Notes under the pieces: model-generated
The model's database searches: none
Told to the model about the DNA's origin: nothing
Seen by the model: only the letters and a program-made list of their open reading frames with translations
Assembly: GCF_030412265.1 (NCBI RefSeq)
Contig: NZ_JAUHLN010000002.1
Coordinates: forward strand, 806,001 to 870,000
Reading direction: 5' to 3'
DNA length: 64,000 nt
Origin: Fictibacillus terranigra
Lineage (GTDB): Bacteria > Bacillota > Bacilli > Bacillales > Fictibacillaceae
In this document: in pieces, positions 8,687 to 16,195 of the stretch
How the letters are laid out: each line of letters starts with the position of its first letter
Position numbering within the stretch: position 1 is the stretch's first letter
Program-made: the position numbers and the translations under genes

Positions 8687-8729
8687 ATTATAAAAAAGCG
8701 GAACGCTCCTCATTGTGATTACAATCACT
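8687..8729 (-). promoter_or_regulatory. hmp promoter: -10 box and CRP/FNR-like operator
   Basis: On the minus strand a TATAAT (8692-8687) lies about 40 bases before the hmp ATG. Upstream, 8714-8729 reads TGTGATTACAATCACT, matching the CRP/FNR consensus TGTGA-N6-TCACA at 9 of 10 positions. Its centre (8721.5) is about 41.5 bases before the start point expected near 8680, the classical class II activator position. No separate -35 hexamer is obvious. No clear NsrR-type site was recognised. Confidence 0.7.
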
Positions 8730-8790
8730 TTTCTCATGTCTTATTTGTGAAAAATAAAAAGACGCTCCTGCCAAAACAGCGTTCATTCTG

Positions 8791-8818
8791 CAAAAAAAAA
8801 ACACCTTATAAAGATGTT
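8791..8818 (-). terminator. Terminator of the histidine kinase gene
   Basis: On the minus strand AACATCTT and AAGGTGTT form an 8-bp stem (one G-T pair) with a 3-base loop, followed by nine T. The stem overlaps the last codons of the kinase gene. Confidence 0.75.
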
Positions 8819-9960
8819 CTTTCAACGGCCTCAGGAATATTTATCGTAAAAGTGGTATAGGAAGCATTTGAATCCACAAGGATTTGGCCGTTATGCTTTT
8901 CAACAATTTGTTTGCATACGGATAAACCCAAACCTGTCCCGAGTTCTTTCGTTGTGATGAAGGGTTCGAATATATTTTCAAGGAGATGGGCCGGAATTTG
9001 TGAACCATTGTTCGATATTTTTAATTTAACCATGCCAGAAGACCTGTATGCTTTAACTTTAATCACCCGTTCTTCCGGAAGATCACAAAGTTCTTCTACC
9101 GCATTGTTCAATATATTCAAGATCACTTGCTTCAGCTGATTTTTATCCCCTTCAACCTTCAGATCTGAAGAGATTTCTACCATTAAGTTGATTTTCGCTT
9201 CCAAAAAACGAGGATACATAAAGTCGATCATTTCATGCATGCAGGCAGTAAGATCAAAGACGGCAATGAGGTCATCGAGCCCTTTCATTTTTGAAAGCAA
9301 CAGAAATTGGCTGATCTTGTCCTGCAAATTTTCCATTTCATCATTGATGATAGAGATATAATGATCAGTTTTATCATTAGGAACGAGCTCAGATTCCAAT
9401 AGATAGATGAATCCCTTGATCGCAGTTAATGGATTTCTAAATTCATGGGCAAAGCTTGCCGCGATCTGCCCAAGTATCGTAAGCCTGTCACTATGCATCT
9501 CCTGAATAAACTGGTTTTTGTTCTCGATGATCACATCATTCAGCGACGAAAATTCTTTAATCGCATAGTAGAGAAGATGGTCAAAAAACTGATTGATCAT
9601 GAGGATGATCCACTTCTGTTCTTCAGGGCGAAAAAGCGGATTGAGTGCTTTTTCGTTTACGATTTGCCTTCCAATGTTAATGTTGTATACAAACTCGCTG
9701 ATATCTGTCTTCGCTTCAATCCGTTCAAGTGCAATTTTTTTTGTAAGGCTTTTAATAAGAGCAATATCCGGATTTTCGATATATTGATACAACAAATCAA
9801 GTGTGCTGCTCCCGTTTTTTGCGACCTCTTTATAAAACGGGTCTTCCTTCTTTATTAAGGCGTGGTCCAGCCATTCTTTCACGATCCCCGCATGCTGTGA
9901 TCGAAGATGATCAATCACCTGATTCATCTGTTTGCTGGACAACGTTTCAACATCAACCAT
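8806..9960 (-). CDS. Orphan soluble histidine kinase (sporulation-phosphorelay type)
   Basis: A 384-residue kinase with no membrane segments. Residues 1-150 form an all-helical sensor region resembling the RsbR-type N-terminal domain. HisKA has the H box FAHEFRNPLTAIKGF (His near 170), and HATPase_c shows an N box (ILNILNNAVEEL, near 280) and G boxes with FEPFITTKELGTGLGLSVCKQIVEKH. The H box closely resembles that of B. subtilis KinA-family kinases that feed Spo0F, and no response-regulator gene is adjacent, so I infer a phosphorelay input kinase. The ligand is unknown. It has its own terminator. Confidence 0.85.
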   Translation of the reverse strand: MVDVETLSSKQMNQVIDHLRSQHAGIVKEWLDHALIKKEDPFYKEVAKNGSSTLDLLYQYIENPDIALIKSLTKKIALERIEAKTDISEFVYNINIGRQIVNEKALNPLFRPEEQKWIILMINQFFDHLLYYAIKEFSSLNDVIIENKNQFIQEMHSDRLTILGQIAASFAHEFRNPLTAIKGFIYLLESELVPNDKTDHYISIINDEMENLQDKISQFLLLSKMKGLDDLIAVFDLTACMHEMIDFMYPRFLEAKINLMVEISSDLKVEGDKNQLKQVILNILNNAVEELCDLPEERVIKVKAYRSSGMVKLKISNNGSQIPAHLLENIFEPFITTKELGTGLGLSVCKQIVEKHNGQILVDSNASYTTFTINIPEAVERTSL

Positions 9961-10050
9961 GAAACCACTGCCTCTCTCTTTGTCATGTTTCTTTCATTAT
10001 GCAACACTTTGAAAAGATGAACAATATTTGTCTACCCTTTTTTTATAAAG

Positions 10051-10077
10051 GTTTGAGCAGTTAAATGTTGTGGAAGA
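10051..10077 (+). promoter_or_regulatory. Weak sigma-B-like promoter candidate
   Basis: GTTTGA (10051-10056) and GGAAGA (10072-10077), separated by 15 bases, partly match the general-stress consensus GTTT-N13-15-GGGTAT. The downstream SDR resembles stress-induced dehydrogenases. The -10 match is imperfect. Confidence 0.3.
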
Positions 10078-10120
10078 ATAAAATCGTATTCAACCCAATG
10101 ACAAAGGAGTGGATGAAAAT

Positions 10121-10990
10121 ATGAGCGACCAGCAAGGAAGAAAAATTGACCCGCCCGCACAGCACCAGGATCGCCAGCCGGGAACTGAAACAGAAATGAG
10201 TCCGGCCCCTCAATCACAGACGAAAGCCTACAAAGGGAGCGGAAAGCTGAAAGGAAAAGCTGCCCTGGTGACTGGGGGCGACAGCGGGATCGGAAAAGCA
10301 GCCGCTATCGCCTATGCAAAAGAAGGGGCAGATGTGGCAATCATCTATCTCGACGAACAAAAAGACGCGGAAGAAACAAAGTCTTTAATCGAACAAGAAG
10401 GGGTACGCTGCCTGCTATACTCCGGTGATATCGGAGACGAAAACTTCTGTAAAGATGCAGTGGAGAAAACAGTGGCTGAGTTTGGAAGGCTTGACATTCT
10501 CGTAAACAATGCTGGTGAACAGCATCCGCAGAACAGCATCGAAGATATTACGGCTGAACAGCTGGAAAGAACGTTCCGCACGAACATCTTTTCCATGTTT
10601 CATCTGACAAAAGCGGCGATAAAACATTTTAAAGCCGGAAGCTCGATCATTAATACAGCTTCCATTACTGCTTATAAAGGCCATCCCAAGCTGATCGACT
10701 ACTCCTCGACAAAAGGAGCGATCGTATCGTTTACACGGGCATTGTCCAATTCAATTGTTGAAAAAGGAATCCGGGTGAATGCTATAGCCCCAGGTCCAAT
10801 ATGGACGCCGTTGATCCCGTCAACCTTTACGGCAGACGAAGTGGATGTTTTCGGAAAGGACTCACCTATGAAACGCCCGGGGCAGCCGGACGAATTGGCA
10901 CCTGCCTATGTGTATTTGGCAAGTGATGACTCTTCTTATGTTTCAGGGCAAACCATTCACATTAACGGTGGGACAGTGGTAAACGGATAG
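10121..10990 (+). CDS. SDR-family oxidoreductase (general-stress type, YdaD/YhdF-like)
   Basis: A 289-residue NAD(P)-dependent dehydrogenase. A hydrophilic N-terminal extension of about 40 residues, rich in Pro and Gln, precedes the Rossmann fold. The cofactor motif is TGGDSGIGKA, the NNAG motif is present, and the catalytic set is Asn, Ser (INTASITAYKG), and YSSTKGA. The extension and sequence match B. subtilis general stress proteins YdaD (GSP39) and YhdF. ATG 10121 is chosen over GTG 10109, since AAAGGAG ends right at the GTG. A terminator follows. Substrate unknown. Confidence 0.87.
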   Translation: MSDQQGRKIDPPAQHQDRQPGTETEMSPAPQSQTKAYKGSGKLKGKAALVTGGDSGIGKAAAIAYAKEGADVAIIYLDEQKDAEETKSLIEQEGVRCLLYSGDIGDENFCKDAVEKTVAEFGRLDILVNNAGEQHPQNSIEDITAEQLERTFRTNIFSMFHLTKAAIKHFKAGSSIINTASITAYKGHPKLIDYSSTKGAIVSFTRALSNSIVEKGIRVNAIAPGPIWTPLIPSTFTADEVDVFGKDSPMKRPGQPDELAPAYVYLASDDSSYVSGQTIHINGGTVVNG

Positions 10991-10995
10991 TTTTG

Positions 10996-11022
10996 AAAAG
11001 CCGATCTGCATCGGCTTTTTTT
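10996..11022 (+). terminator. Intrinsic terminator of the stress SDR gene
   Basis: AAAAGCCGAT and ATCGGCTTTT flank a 4-base loop, followed by further T. Confidence 0.9.
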
Positions 11023-11082
11023 ATTTGGATAAAAGAGCAGGCAATTGTCACACACTAAGAAAAGAACGCTAGGAAAGGGTGT

Positions 11083-11916
11083 ATGACATTGCATACCATG
11101 TGGAAGGGCAGCATTAGCTTTGGACTCGTAAATATTCCAATTAAACTGTTTGCTGCAACCGAAGACAAAGATATTAAAATGAGATATCTTCATAAAAAAT
11201 GCCATAATCCGATAAAATATGAAAAATCCTGTCCGGTTTGTGACGAGCATGTGGAACAGGAAGACATCGTTAAAGGGTATGAATACGAGCCCGGAAAATT
11301 TGTGCTCGTAGAAAAAGAAGACCTCGACAAAATCGCCGGATTGAAAAATAAAGCGATTGAAATCATTGATTTCGTTTCTTTGGAAGAGATCGATCCGATT
11401 TACTTTAACCGTTCCTATTTCATCGGACCGGGAGAAAACGGAGGAAAGCCATTCACTTTATTGAAAGAGGCCATGAAAGAAAGCGGAAAGATCGGACTAG
11501 CCAAAATTACCATCCGCTCTAAAGAGAGCTTAGCTGCTGTAAGAGTTTATGATAAAGGGCTTGTTATGGAAACGATCTATTATCCCGATGAAGTCCGGAA
11601 TGTTGATCACGTTCCTGGACTGGATGAAGATATACAAGTGAATGACAAAGAACTTGAAATGGCTAAACAATTAATCGAACAACTTTCTACTGCGTTCGAA
11701 CCTGAAAAATATAAAGATGAATACAGGGAAGCGCTTCTGAACATCATACAAAGCAAGATTTCTGGCGAGGAGATTAAAGTATCTGAAGAACGTCCACGGA
11801 CCAATGTGGTCGACTTGATGGAAGCATTACAGGCGAGTATCGACCAGTCGAAGACAGGAGAAACAAAACCTAAAACAACGGCCAAAAAGGCCAAACCAAA
11901 GAAAAAGAAAGCCTAA
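11083..11916 (+). CDS. ku: Ku DNA end-binding protein (YkoV-like)
   Basis: A 277-residue bacterial Ku, a homodimeric ring that binds DNA double-strand ends and recruits LigD in non-homologous end joining. The N-terminal MWKGSISFGLVNIPIKLFAATE is diagnostic, followed by the Ku beta-barrel core (HKKCHNPIKYEKSCPVCDEHVEQEDIVKGYEYE). The C-terminal tail is Lys-rich (KTTAKKAKPKKKKA), as in Bacillus Ku. ATG at 11083 has AGGAAAGGG upstream. The ligase gene starts 6 bases after its stop, so the three genes form an operon. In Bacillus this system acts mainly in spores and stationary cells (known for ykoVU). Confidence 0.95.
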   Translation: MTLHTMWKGSISFGLVNIPIKLFAATEDKDIKMRYLHKKCHNPIKYEKSCPVCDEHVEQEDIVKGYEYEPGKFVLVEKEDLDKIAGLKNKAIEIIDFVSLEEIDPIYFNRSYFIGPGENGGKPFTLLKEAMKESGKIGLAKITIRSKESLAAVRVYDKGLVMETIYYPDEVRNVDHVPGLDEDIQVNDKELEMAKQLIEQLSTAFEPEKYKDEYREALLNIIQSKISGEEIKVSEERPRTNVVDLMEALQASIDQSKTGETKPKTTAKKAKPKKKKA

Positions 11917-11922
11917 CAGAAA

Positions 11923-12879
11923 ATGCAACTGCCGTTCAAACCAATGCTCGCTTCCTTAGCAAGTGATCTGCCTGACGGGCACGATTGGATTTTTGAAATA
12001 AAATACGACGGTTATCGCTGCATTGCTTTATGGTCTGAATCTGGCGTTCAGCTGTTCAGCAGAAACGGTCATTCATTCAATCATTCTTTTCCTGAGGTTG
12101 TTAATGCGTTCATGGTGAAGACCGAGCAGATGAAGCCTTTTTTACCGCTCGTTTTAGATGGTGAACTATGTATATTGGAGTCCCCCTATAAAGCATCATT
12201 TGAAGCCTTGCAGAAAAGAGGAAGACTTAAAGAGGGTCAGAGAATTAAAAAGGCCGCGGTCGACCGCCCTTCCACTTACCTTGTTTTTGATGTATTGAGT
12301 GAAAGAGGAGTCCAGATCACCGAAGTTCCCTTGAAGGAGCGGAAGAAAAAACTCAAAGAGATTTTTAAAACACTTGCCACAGCAGAAAATAAGGCGGGCA
12401 AACCGTTGGCTTGTATTGATTTTCATTCCAACGGCAGTGAGTACTGGGAGCTTGCACAAAAACAGCACAGCGAGGGCTTGATTGCGAAAAGGTGCAAAAG
12501 CAAATATATACCTGGAGTACGTACAGACCAATGGGTAAAAATAAAAAATCCGAAGAGCGGAGTATTTTTTATTACTGCCTACGATAAAAATAATGGCTAT
12601 TTTCATGTCGGTGCACTACGTGATGGCAAGACGGTTTCAGCCGGACTTTTTTCACACGGGCTGACTCCGGAAGAACGCAGTGTGCTAATTGAGATAATTA
12701 AAAAGAATAAAACAGGGGAAGACCGTAACTTTATCATCGTTACACCTTCCATTTGTGTGGAACTGCAGTATTTAGAGCTGTATAAGGATCAGTTGAGACA
12801 TCCCCGTTTTGTTGCTTTTCGTCTGGATGTCAGGTGGGAGGATTGCACATGGGAAAAAGCAGTCAGCAGCAAGAACTGA
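11923..12879 (+). CDS. ligD: LigD ATP-dependent DNA ligase domain (separate gene)
   Basis: A 318-residue ATP-dependent DNA ligase, the sealing enzyme of bacterial end joining. Motif I is EIKYDGYR with adenylated Lys27; LDGEL, the VFDVLSERG segment, AKRCKSKY (motif IV/V area) and WVKIKN follow. The OB-fold portion ends with the FRLDVRWEDCTWEKA segment, exactly where the ligase domain of B. subtilis LigD (YkoU, about 611 aa) joins its polymerase domain. Here the frame stops and the polymerase is a separate overlapping gene. It lacks a phosphoesterase domain, as in Bacillus. No clear ribosome site precedes the ATG, suggesting coupling to ku. Confidence 0.92.
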   Translation: MQLPFKPMLASLASDLPDGHDWIFEIKYDGYRCIALWSESGVQLFSRNGHSFNHSFPEVVNAFMVKTEQMKPFLPLVLDGELCILESPYKASFEALQKRGRLKEGQRIKKAAVDRPSTYLVFDVLSERGVQITEVPLKERKKKLKEIFKTLATAENKAGKPLACIDFHSNGSEYWELAQKQHSEGLIAKRCKSKYIPGVRTDQWVKIKNPKSGVFFITAYDKNNGYFHVGALRDGKTVSAGLFSHGLTPEERSVLIEIIKKNKTGEDRNFIIVTPSICVELQYLELYKDQLRHPRFVAFRLDVRWEDCTWEKAVSSKN

Positions 12880-13766
12880 ACATCAACGGTGTAAAAGTTG
12901 CCGTTACTTCTCCTGATAAGCCGCTATGGCCAAAGAAGGGATTAAAGAAGATCCACTATCTCGAATATTTAACACGTGTTGCCCCCTACCTGCTGCCCTT
13001 TTTAAGAAACCGTGCACTTACGGTGATCCGCTATCCGCACGGCGTGGACGATGAGCGCTTTTATCAGAAAAATTGCCCCGATTATGCACCTGACTTTATT
13101 GAGACCGTTCGGGAGGACCAGATTGACTATATTGTCTGCAACACCCTTCCATCCCTCCTATGGCTTGGAAATCAGCTGGCGTTCGAGCTTCATATCCCCT
13201 TTCGTAAGAATGGCACCTCAAGACCATCCGAAATCGTGATGGACCTTGATCCTCCATCCAGGGATGAGTTTGTGCTTTCAGTGGAAGCTGCTCTTCTTAT
13301 AAAAGAAGTCTGTGACAAACTAAAGCTGAAGGCATTTGTGAAAACGAGCGGGAACAAAGGGCTTCAAGTGTATGTTCCATTGCCAGAAAATGAATATACC
13401 TTTGATGATACGAGAAGGTTTACCCAGTTTCTCGCTCAATTCCTTATCACAAAAGAACCCGGGTGGTTTACGATCGAGCGTCTGAAAAAGAACCGTGGAA
13501 ACAAATGCTATATCGATTTCATTCAGCATGCAGAAGGCAAAACAATCATCGCTCCCTATTCTGTTCGGGGGAACGAAGAGGCACTTGTCGCTACGCCGCT
13601 TTGGTGGGATGAATTAGAAAGAGACCTTCGTCCCGAAGCCTTTCCGTTAGATACCATCCAGCAGCGGCTTGAAAAAACAGGCGATCCTTTTGCTGAATTC
13701 GAAGAGACAAAGTCCGTGCAGCGCTTCGATCCCGTTCTTGATTGGCTGAAAGAGCAAAAACTGTGA
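12849..13766 (+). CDS. ligD: LigD primase-polymerase domain (separate gene)
   Basis: A 305-residue archaeo-eukaryotic-type primase/polymerase of NHEJ, which fills gaps at joined ends. Visible are the PDKPLWPKKG start, LLPFLRNRALTVIRYPHG, the catalytic acidic motif EIVMDLDPPS (near 128-137), the TSGNKGLQVYVPL motif and a later Asp in KCYIDFIQ. ATG 12849 has GGGAGG 6 bases upstream, inside the ligase coding region; the genes overlap by 31 bases in the -1 frame. In B. subtilis this domain is fused to the ligase. A terminator follows. Confidence 0.92.
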   Translation: MGKSSQQQELNINGVKVAVTSPDKPLWPKKGLKKIHYLEYLTRVAPYLLPFLRNRALTVIRYPHGVDDERFYQKNCPDYAPDFIETVREDQIDYIVCNTLPSLLWLGNQLAFELHIPFRKNGTSRPSEIVMDLDPPSRDEFVLSVEAALLIKEVCDKLKLKAFVKTSGNKGLQVYVPLPENEYTFDDTRRFTQFLAQFLITKEPGWFTIERLKKNRGNKCYIDFIQHAEGKTIIAPYSVRGNEEALVATPLWWDELERDLRPEAFPLDTIQQRLEKTGDPFAEFEETKSVQRFDPVLDWLKEQKL

Positions 13767-13772
13767 ATCATA

Positions 13773-13799
13773 AAAAGCTCCGGCATCAGCCAGAGCTTT
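13773..13799 (+). terminator. Terminator of the ku-ligD operon
   Basis: AAAGCTC and GAGCTTT pair around a loop that also contains CGG/CCA; it is followed by TTTC only, so termination may be moderate. Confidence 0.65.
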
Positions 13800-13809
13800 C
13801 ATTATTTGC

Positions 13810-13950
13810 TTATTTAGTATGGAATACCCGGACCTCGAACGGTTGAAGTTCACTGTTATCCAGTCCTTTTCCATCGAACTCATACTTCGGAACAAGGAGT
13901 TTTTGCAAACGTTTGTCCTGCCGCCGATTCCATGGTATACGATTACATAA
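13810..13950 (-). pseudogene. C-terminal remnant of an alpha-glucosidase/amylase-like gene
   Basis: One minus-strand frame is open from the TAG at 13953-13951 to the TAA at 13812-13810 and encodes about 46 residues ending LQPFEVRVFHTK. That ending is typical of the C-terminal beta-domain of GH13 alpha-glucosidases (for example MalL-type enzymes, which end in similar L-x-P-[YF]-E-x-R-V-[YF] strings). There is no start codon or ribosome site, and the rest of the gene is absent. B. subtilis has malL in its maltodextrin cluster, so this is plausibly what remains of it next to mdxR-like and mdxEFG. The assignment rests on a short segment. Confidence 0.45.
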
Positions 13951-13971
13951 CTAATAAGCAACTGGTATTTA

Positions 13972-14012
13972 AAGAAACAGCCTGGTTTATAAACTCTAAA
14001 CCGGCTGTTTCG
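13972..14012 (-). terminator. Terminator of the LacI-family gene
   Basis: GAAACAGCCTGGTTTA (13974-13989) and TAAACCGGCTGTTTC (13997-14011) form a 15-bp stem with one bulged base; on the minus strand it is followed by TTTCTTTAAAT. Confidence 0.8.
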
Positions 14013-14019
14013 CTTTCCC

Positions 14020-15063
14020 TTATATGGTTTTCTCCTTTGGAGCGGAGAGTGCCATACAAGATTGCCTTTCGACAAGCTTGTATGGTACTGCTATCCTTCT
14101 AGGTGTGAGATCCGGCTTTGCAATAAGATCCATAAGACAATCCGCAGCCTCATATCCCAGTTGAAAAATATTGATGTCCACCGAAGTTAATGCAGGTGTT
14201 GAGAAGTCTGCGAGCATCACATTGTTAAAGCTCAGCACGGATATATCATAGGGAACAGAGATGTTCATTTCGCTTAATGTACTGAGAACCCCGAACGCCA
14301 TCAAATCATCCATGACGAGGAGAGCAGTCGGCGGTTCCTCCAATGCCATCAGTTTTCTGATGGCTTCCTGGCCGCCTTCTTTTAAGAATTCTTCATGGAT
14401 AATGTATTCGTCACGATAAGGGATGTGGTGGATTCTCAACGATTTTTCATAGCCAAGAAGACGGTCGATGGTTACGACCAAATGTGAGCTTCCCCCAACA
14501 AATCCTATCTTATCGTGCCCGAGGGAGATTAAATAGTCTGTCATCTCTCTTGCTGCTTTGAAATTATCATTATCAATGTGTGTAATGGCGTCTTCATTCT
14601 TAAACGGCTTACCGATCACAGTAAATGGAAACTTCTTTTCAATGAGATAGTTCATTACCTTGTCATCTACACTGGAATACAAGAGGATGATCCCGTCTAC
14701 TCTTCCGCCCTGAACCATGCGAACGACACCATCATGAATTTCATCTTCTGTCTGGCCCGTGGACATGAACAGTGCGTATTCCTTTTCATGCACGATCGTA
14801 CTGATTCCGCGGATCACTTCAGGGAAAAATGGATTTTGAAAGGCCTTGTCAGCAGAGCCTGGCATTACGAGACCAATGGCTTGTGTGGAGCGGTTCGCCA
14901 GACTTCTTGCATTGAAATTAGGATGATACCCTAGATGCTCCATCGCTTCTCTTACTCTATGCTTCGTTTTTTCAGAAATTCTTGGATTGTTGGCTATGAC
15001 CCGGGAAACGGTGGATGGAGCTACATTTGCCAGTTTTGCTACATCTTTAATCGTAACGGTCAT
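14020..15063 (-). CDS. mdxR: LacI-family maltodextrin regulator (MdxR/MalR-like)
   Basis: A 347-residue transcription factor. The LacI DNA-binding domain begins directly (VTIKDVAKLANVAPSTVSRVIANNPRIS, then the hinge region LANRSTQAIGLVMPGS), followed by a periplasmic-binding-protein-like effector domain (about 60-330) with GGRVDGIILL and PTALLVMDDLMAFGVL. Three ATGs follow one another; GGAGG touches the first, so I chose the third, at 15063, with 6-base spacing. The frame stays open upstream to 15261, which misleads automatic calls. Downstream of mdxG and the same strand, it is the likely repressor of mdxEFG and the amylase, whose promoters carry LacI-type operators. It corresponds to B. subtilis MdxR (YvdE). 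Confidence 0.85.
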   Translation of the reverse strand: MTVTIKDVAKLANVAPSTVSRVIANNPRISEKTKHRVREAMEHLGYHPNFNARSLANRSTQAIGLVMPGSADKAFQNPFFPEVIRGISTIVHEKEYALFMSTGQTEDEIHDGVVRMVQGGRVDGIILLYSSVDDKVMNYLIEKKFPFTVIGKPFKNEDAITHIDNDNFKAAREMTDYLISLGHDKIGFVGGSSHLVVTIDRLLGYEKSLRIHHIPYRDEYIIHEEFLKEGGQEAIRKLMALEEPPTALLVMDDLMAFGVLSTLSEMNISVPYDISVLSFNNVMLADFSTPALTSVDINIFQLGYEAADCLMDLIAKPDLTPRRIAVPYKLVERQSCMALSAPKEKTI

Positions 15064-15352
15064 CATCATCCTCCTCTCTTGTTTTATCATGCTGCAGCAT
15101 TCATTCAATAGCTGCAGTATGATTGCGTTTTCACCGCTGCTTTCGTCGCTAAGCTCTATTTTAATCAAATCTTTTGAAAAAGAACAGCTGAGATTGATTT
15201 CTGCGAATGGATTCCTTACATATGCATAACGATCGCCAAAGTCATCGCCAGATGCTCCCAAAAGCCCGCCTCTTCATTCCAGTATAGGTGGATTCATCCA
15301 TTAATAAACCACATCCATTGTCAAGATCTATATGGCACCTGGTATATTCATG
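15064..15352. other. Intergenic gap between mdxG and the LacI gene
   Basis: No complete gene. The frame of the regulator stays open upstream to 15261 with a protein-like stretch (GDRYAYVRNPFAEI and onward) ended by a TGA, which could be a trace of a lost gene, but I cannot assign it. A cre-like TGAAAACGCAATCA (one mismatch to the catabolite-response consensus) reads on the minus strand near 15120-15135. No terminator is visible after mdxG, so the regulator may be partly co-transcribed. Confidence 0.35.
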
Positions 15353-16195
15353 TTAGCCTTTGGTACCTCCTGCCGTCAGCCCAGAAACGAAGAAACGCTG
15401 CAACGAAAGGAACAAGAGTCCGATCGGTATCGCGATTAAAACCGATCCAGCTGCAAATAGCGTAAAGGAATTGCCAAACTCATCGGATACCATATTGAAT
15501 AGACCAACAGCCAATGTCTTTTTCTCATCTGACTGAAGCAAGATGGATGCCAGGATAAAATCTGCAAATGGCGAGATGAAGCTGAATAAAGCAACTACAG
15601 CCAGGATTGGCTTCGCGAGAGGAAGAATGATCTGCCAAAAGATACGGAAATGTCCCGCGCCATCGATGCGTGCAGATTCATCCAGTTCTCTTGGGATCGT
15701 GTCAAAGTAACCTTTTGCCAGCCAGGTGTTCATGGGGATTAATCCGCCAACATATACCAGAACAAGACCGAAATGCGTGTCAAGCAGCCCCACTAGGTTC
15801 ACCAGAATATAGATTGCAAGAATCGCTACGAACTGAGGAATCATTTGTAATACAAGAAATAGGAGCAAACCATTTTTGCGTCCGAAGAAACGGTAGCGGG
15901 AAAATGCATAGGCTGTCAGCCCGATAAAAATAACGGAAAGAATCATGGTGCTGATACAAATCTTCAATGTGTTCCAATACCAGGTTAAATATTGTGTTTT
16001 TGTAAACAGGTCTTTATAATGCAGCAATGTTGCATTCTGAGGGATAATGGTGGAACTCGTTAAGCTGTCCCCGGGATTCATTGATGAACCAATCACCCAG
16101 AGGATCGGATAGATCACGATAGTAATTGCAGCCAGAAGGACCAGATAAGACAGGGTGAGACGTATTATTTTTTCTTGCTTTATGCTCATCTGCAT
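15353..16195 (-). CDS. mdxG: Maltodextrin ABC transporter permease MdxG (MalG-like)
   Basis: A 280-residue inner-membrane permease with six predicted helices. The EAA loop that docks the ATPase reads ELDESARIDGAGHFRIFWQIILPLAKP (near residues 180-205), which is classic MalG. Its N-terminal helix and the C-terminal SLQRFFVSGLTAGGTKG tail also match MalG proteins. I placed the start at ATG 16195 inside the mdxF stop codon region (TGATG overlap), with GGAAGGA 5 bases upstream; another ATG exists at 16189. It pairs with MdxF. The ATPase (MsmX/MdxK type) is not in this window; in B. subtilis the shared ATPase MsmX is encoded elsewhere. Confidence 0.93.
   Translation of the reverse strand: MQMSIKQEKIIRLTLSYLVLLAAITIVIYPILWVIGSSMNPGDSLTSSTIIPQNATLLHYKDLFTKTQYLTWYWNTLKICISTMILSVIFIGLTAYAFSRYRFFGRKNGLLLFLVLQMIPQFVAILAIYILVNLVGLLDTHFGLVLVYVGGLIPMNTWLAKGYFDTIPRELDESARIDGAGHFRIFWQIILPLAKPILAVVALFSFISPFADFILASILLQSDEKKTLAVGLFNMVSDEFGNSFTLFAAGSVLIAIPIGLLFLSLQRFFVSGLTAGGTKG

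Noticed and set aside
12849-12879. Programmed -1 frameshift as the main route to LigD polymerase
   Set aside because: The A5 run is not in a proper X-XXY-YYZ phase and the polymerase has its own well-spaced ribosome site and ATG, so separate initiation is more likely.
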